Origin: JAXLVB01 sp046329195 | Lineage (GTDB): Bacteria; Bacteroidota; Bacteroidia; Cytophagales; Spirosomataceae | Reading direction: 5' to 3' | Length of the DNA: 64,000 nucleotides | Assembly (NCBI GenBank): GCA_046329195.1 | Contig: JAXLVB010000003.1 | Location: 248,001-312,000, forward strand | In this document: positions 61,715-64,000 of the stretch, one piece after another | Layout: the number at the start of each line of letters is the position of its first letter | Numbering within the stretch: the stretch's first letter is position 1 | Position numbers and translations under genes: made by a program | Notes under the pieces: model-generated | Database searches by the model: none | Seen by the model: only the letters and a program-made list of their open reading frames with translations | Told to the model about the DNA's origin: nothing

Positions 61715-64000
61715 CTACTGACAATCCACATCCACGACCACACTCACCCCTTTAAACTTCTTGTCGGTGACAAGCCAATCTACCTGCTCTTGCACGTACG
61801 GTTTGAGGGCTTTGAAGTTGAGCGAACGCTCCAGCTTGAGCATGATGTCAAACAAAAACAGATTCCGAATACGCTCTACCAAAGGCTTTTCGGGGCCAAT
61901 CACTCGGCTTTTGTCTAAGCTTACAGCCAGTTTTTCGGCTAGAGCCTGAGCGGCTTGCTGTGCTATGGGTTGCTCGATATGCTTGACGGTCAACTGGATA
62001 AGCCGAGTAAAAGGTGGGTAATGAAACTCTTCTCGCTCTTTGATTTCGTCCAAAAACAGTTCGTCATAGCTGTTTCGTAGTACTTTTTGCAAGATGGGCT
62101 GTGCAGGATTAGAGGTTTGAATCAGTACCTTCCCCACCCGATTGCGTCGGCCTGCTCGCCCACTTACTTGTGTAAGCAACTGAAACGACCGCTCCGCCGA
62201 CCTGAAGTCAGGAAAATGAATCATGCGGTCCACGTCGAAAATGCCGACCAAGCTCACATTGTCAAAATCAAGCCCTTTTGAGACCATCTGTGTGCCGACT
62301 AAGATGTCAGTTTCGCCTTGCTCAAATTCGCTGATGATGGTCTGAAAAGCTGTTTTGGAACGAGTGGTATCTAAGTCCATACGTTGCACACGGGCTTGTG
62401 GAAACAAGAGTTTTAGCTCGTCTTCAATCTTTTCGGTGCCATAGCCAACGCTTCGGAGTTTTGTGCCGCCGCACGCAGGGCAATGACGAGTAATGGACTC
62501 TTTGTGGCCACAATAATGACAGCGCAATTCGGCATCGCCGTAGTGATAGGTTAGGCTCACATCGCAAGAGTCACACTTAGCAATCCAGGTACAGTCTTCA
62601 CACTGCAAATACGGCGAATATCCTCGGCGGTTTTGAAAAAGAATGGTCTGTTCTTTTCGTTCTAAGTTTTCATGGATTTGCCCCAACATCACCGACGAGA
62701 AATCGCCCCTCATGCGCTTTTGTTTACGTTCTGTCTTGATATCAATCAGTTCAATATCAGGCAATTGAGCATCACCGAAACGTTTGGTGAGTTTCACTAA
62801 TCCATAGCGACCTTGGGTGGCATGATAATAACTCTCTATGGAAGGCGTGGCCGAGCCTAACAAGACTTTGGCTCGTTGCTTTTGGGCAATGACCAAGGCC
62901 ACATCACGGGCATGATAGCGAGGTGCAGGGTCAAACTGTTTGTAGGACGTTTCGTGCTCTTCGTCCACAATGATAAGTCCGAGGTTATCAAAGGGCAAGA
63001 AAATAGCAGACCGTACCCCTACCACAAACTGGAATTTACCCGACTGAATCCCTTTCCAGACCTCGACTCGCTCGTTGTCCGAAAACTTGGAGTGATAAAT
63101 ACCTACTTTGTCGCCGAAAGTCTTTTTGAGGCGCACCAAAATTTGCGTAGTCAAGGCAATTTCTGGAAGTAAATACAATACCTGAGAACCACTTTCGAGG
63201 GCATGACGAATCAGGTGAATATAGACCTCGGTTTTGCCGCTTCCGGTAATGCCATGCAAAAGGGTAATATCTTTTTGACCAAACGATTCTAAAATCTCTC
63301 TGTAGGCTTGCTGTTGGGCATCTGTCAAGACTGGCAAGGCATCTGGATTGGGGCTTTCGAGGTCGGCAAACCGACTCACCACTACGTCATACACCTCAAA
63401 AACGCCCTTTTTTATCAAGGTATTCAGAGCACTGTCCGAAAGTTCTGATTTAGATATCTTGGTCTTATCTAAGCCGTTCCGATTGGTGCTGGGTGCTCTC
63501 AATACGGGTACGTCTCGGAGGTAAGCCAGCACAATATCCTGTTGTTTTGGTTGTTTTTCTAATTCGCCAAGGAGGGGTTTTAGGTGCTCTGGGTCTTCAA
63601 AAAACGGCGTGAGACGAATCTTACGGAGTACTTTTGGCTTGTATTTGTCTTTGACCTCTTCGTAGATAATCACCGCTCGCTTACTAATTAGCGACTTAAT
63701 GAGGTGATACACATTCTTGACGTCGGCCAAGCGAGCGAGTTCGTCGTAAGTAACGGACTGTTGTTTTTGAAGCTCTTCTACAATGCTTTTTTCCTTGTCG
63801 GTCAGCAGGTCTGTGTATTCAAAGTCAGGATTAAACTGTACTCTCGACTGGCTCGAAATCTTGAGCCCCGACGGAAGTCCTATGTTCATGACTTCGCCTA
63901 CACAACACATGTAGTACTCGGCCATCCATTCAAACAACTCCAATTGATAGCGGGTAACGATAGGGCTGTCGTCGAGTGATTCTAAGATGTACTTGGCTTG
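61715..64000 (-). CDS. priA: Primosomal protein N' (replication restart helicase), 5' truncated
   Basis: The helicase that rebuilds replication forks away from the origin. The frame runs through the window edge (19 codons beyond the first TTG, reading ..YILESLDDSPIVTRYQ), so the N-terminus is missing. Visible parts: part of the 3'-DNA-binding domain (EWMAEYYMCCVGEVMNIGLP), Walker A GITGSGKTEVY, Walker B VDEEHE, an eight-Cys zinc-binding insert (CEDCTWIAKCDSCDVSL, CHYCGHKE, HCPACGG), and helicase motifs VGTQMVSKGLDFDNVSLVG and QVSGRAGR. All motifs are intact. Confidence 0.97.
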   Translation of the reverse strand, partial: QAKYILESLDDSPIVTRYQLELFEWMAEYYMCCVGEVMNIGLPSGLKISSQSRVQFNPDFEYTDLLTDKEKSIVEELQKQQSVTYDELARLADVKNVYHLIKSLISKRAVIIYEEVKDKYKPKVLRKIRLTPFFEDPEHLKPLLGELEKQPKQQDIVLAYLRDVPVLRAPSTNRNGLDKTKISKSELSDSALNTLIKKGVFEVYDVVVSRFADLESPNPDALPVLTDAQQQAYREILESFGQKDITLLHGITGSGKTEVYIHLIRHALESGSQVLYLLPEIALTTQILVRLKKTFGDKVGIYHSKFSDNERVEVWKGIQSGKFQFVVGVRSAIFLPFDNLGLIIVDEEHETSYKQFDPAPRYHARDVALVIAQKQRAKVLLGSATPSIESYYHATQGRYGLVKLTKRFGDAQLPDIELIDIKTERKQKRMRGDFSSVMLGQIHENLERKEQTILFQNRRGYSPYLQCEDCTWIAKCDSCDVSLTYHYGDAELRCHYCGHKESITRHCPACGGTKLRSVGYGTEKIEDELKLLFPQARVQRMDLDTTRSKTAFQTIISEFEQGETDILVGTQMVSKGLDFDNVSLVGIFDVDRMIHFPDFRSAERSFQLLTQVSGRAGRRNRVGKVLIQTSNPAQPILQKVLRNSYDELFLDEIKEREEFHYPPFTRLIQLTVKHIEQPIAQQAAQALAEKLAVSLDKSRVIGPEKPLVERIRNLFLFDIMLKLERSLNFKALKPYVQEQVDWLVTDKKFKGVSVVVDVDCQ

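Overview
The window looks like a chromosomal segment of a Bacteroidota bacterium, most likely of the order Cytophagales. The evidence is eight very large secreted proteins ending in type IX secretion (T9SS) type-A sorting domains (YPNP... to ...KRVVKI), Bacteroidota-style promoters (TTTG, about 16-19 bases, TAnnTTTG), a reg-prop hybrid histidine kinase with an AraC output domain, and an acpP-fabF-rnc housekeeping block. Genus cannot be decided from sequence alone. I saw no tRNA, rRNA, CRISPR array, transposase or phage gene.

Layout. 2-2572: 3' part of a hybrid two-component regulator. 2861-11436: two T9SS surface proteins. 11539-13251: a membrane-anchored TPR/HTH regulator. 13495-13635: a possible 46-aa membrane peptide. 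13685-22790: two more T9SS proteins, one with a glycine-rich domain and one with a very long glycine-rich repeat region. 22860-32953 (minus strand): a signalling cluster of three paralogous 7TM histidine kinases, two intact-looking NarL/LuxR response regulators, the relic of a third regulator, and one TonB-dependent receptor. 33724-57777: four giant T9SS proteins built from swapped modules (ELWKSDGTAAGT repeats, RCC1 repeats, BspA/DUF285-like repeats, beta-helices, an Asp-box propeller, Ig-like arrays). 58191-64000: acpP, fabF, rnc, a ROK-family kinase, and convergent priA, cut by the window edge.

How it may work together. The most interesting signal is a 20-bp palindrome, AATACCTGACATCAGGTATT and variants, with NarL-like 7-2-7 geometry (TACCTGA-n2-TCAGGTA). 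It lies at a fixed distance upstream of the -7 box of three giant surface-protein genes, of a fourth relic promoter upstream of the 50794 gene, and, on the opposite strand, of the histidine kinase/response regulator pair 31052-32953/30474-31055. This suggests an autoregulated NarL-type two-component system that switches on a set of modular surface proteins. Promoter, terminator and signal-peptide coding sequence travel as one duplicated cassette in front of different passenger domains, and C-terminal modules are shared between genes, in one case as about 1.09 kb that appears identical.

The kinase cluster shows complementary decay. The kinase at 23477-25363 has Asn in place of the phospho-accepting His but keeps its regulator. 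The kinase at 25539-27437 keeps its His but its regulator is reduced to about 60 bp. The third pair is intact apart from a probable one-base frameshift near the end of its regulator. All homology calls come from reading motifs; no database search was possible.
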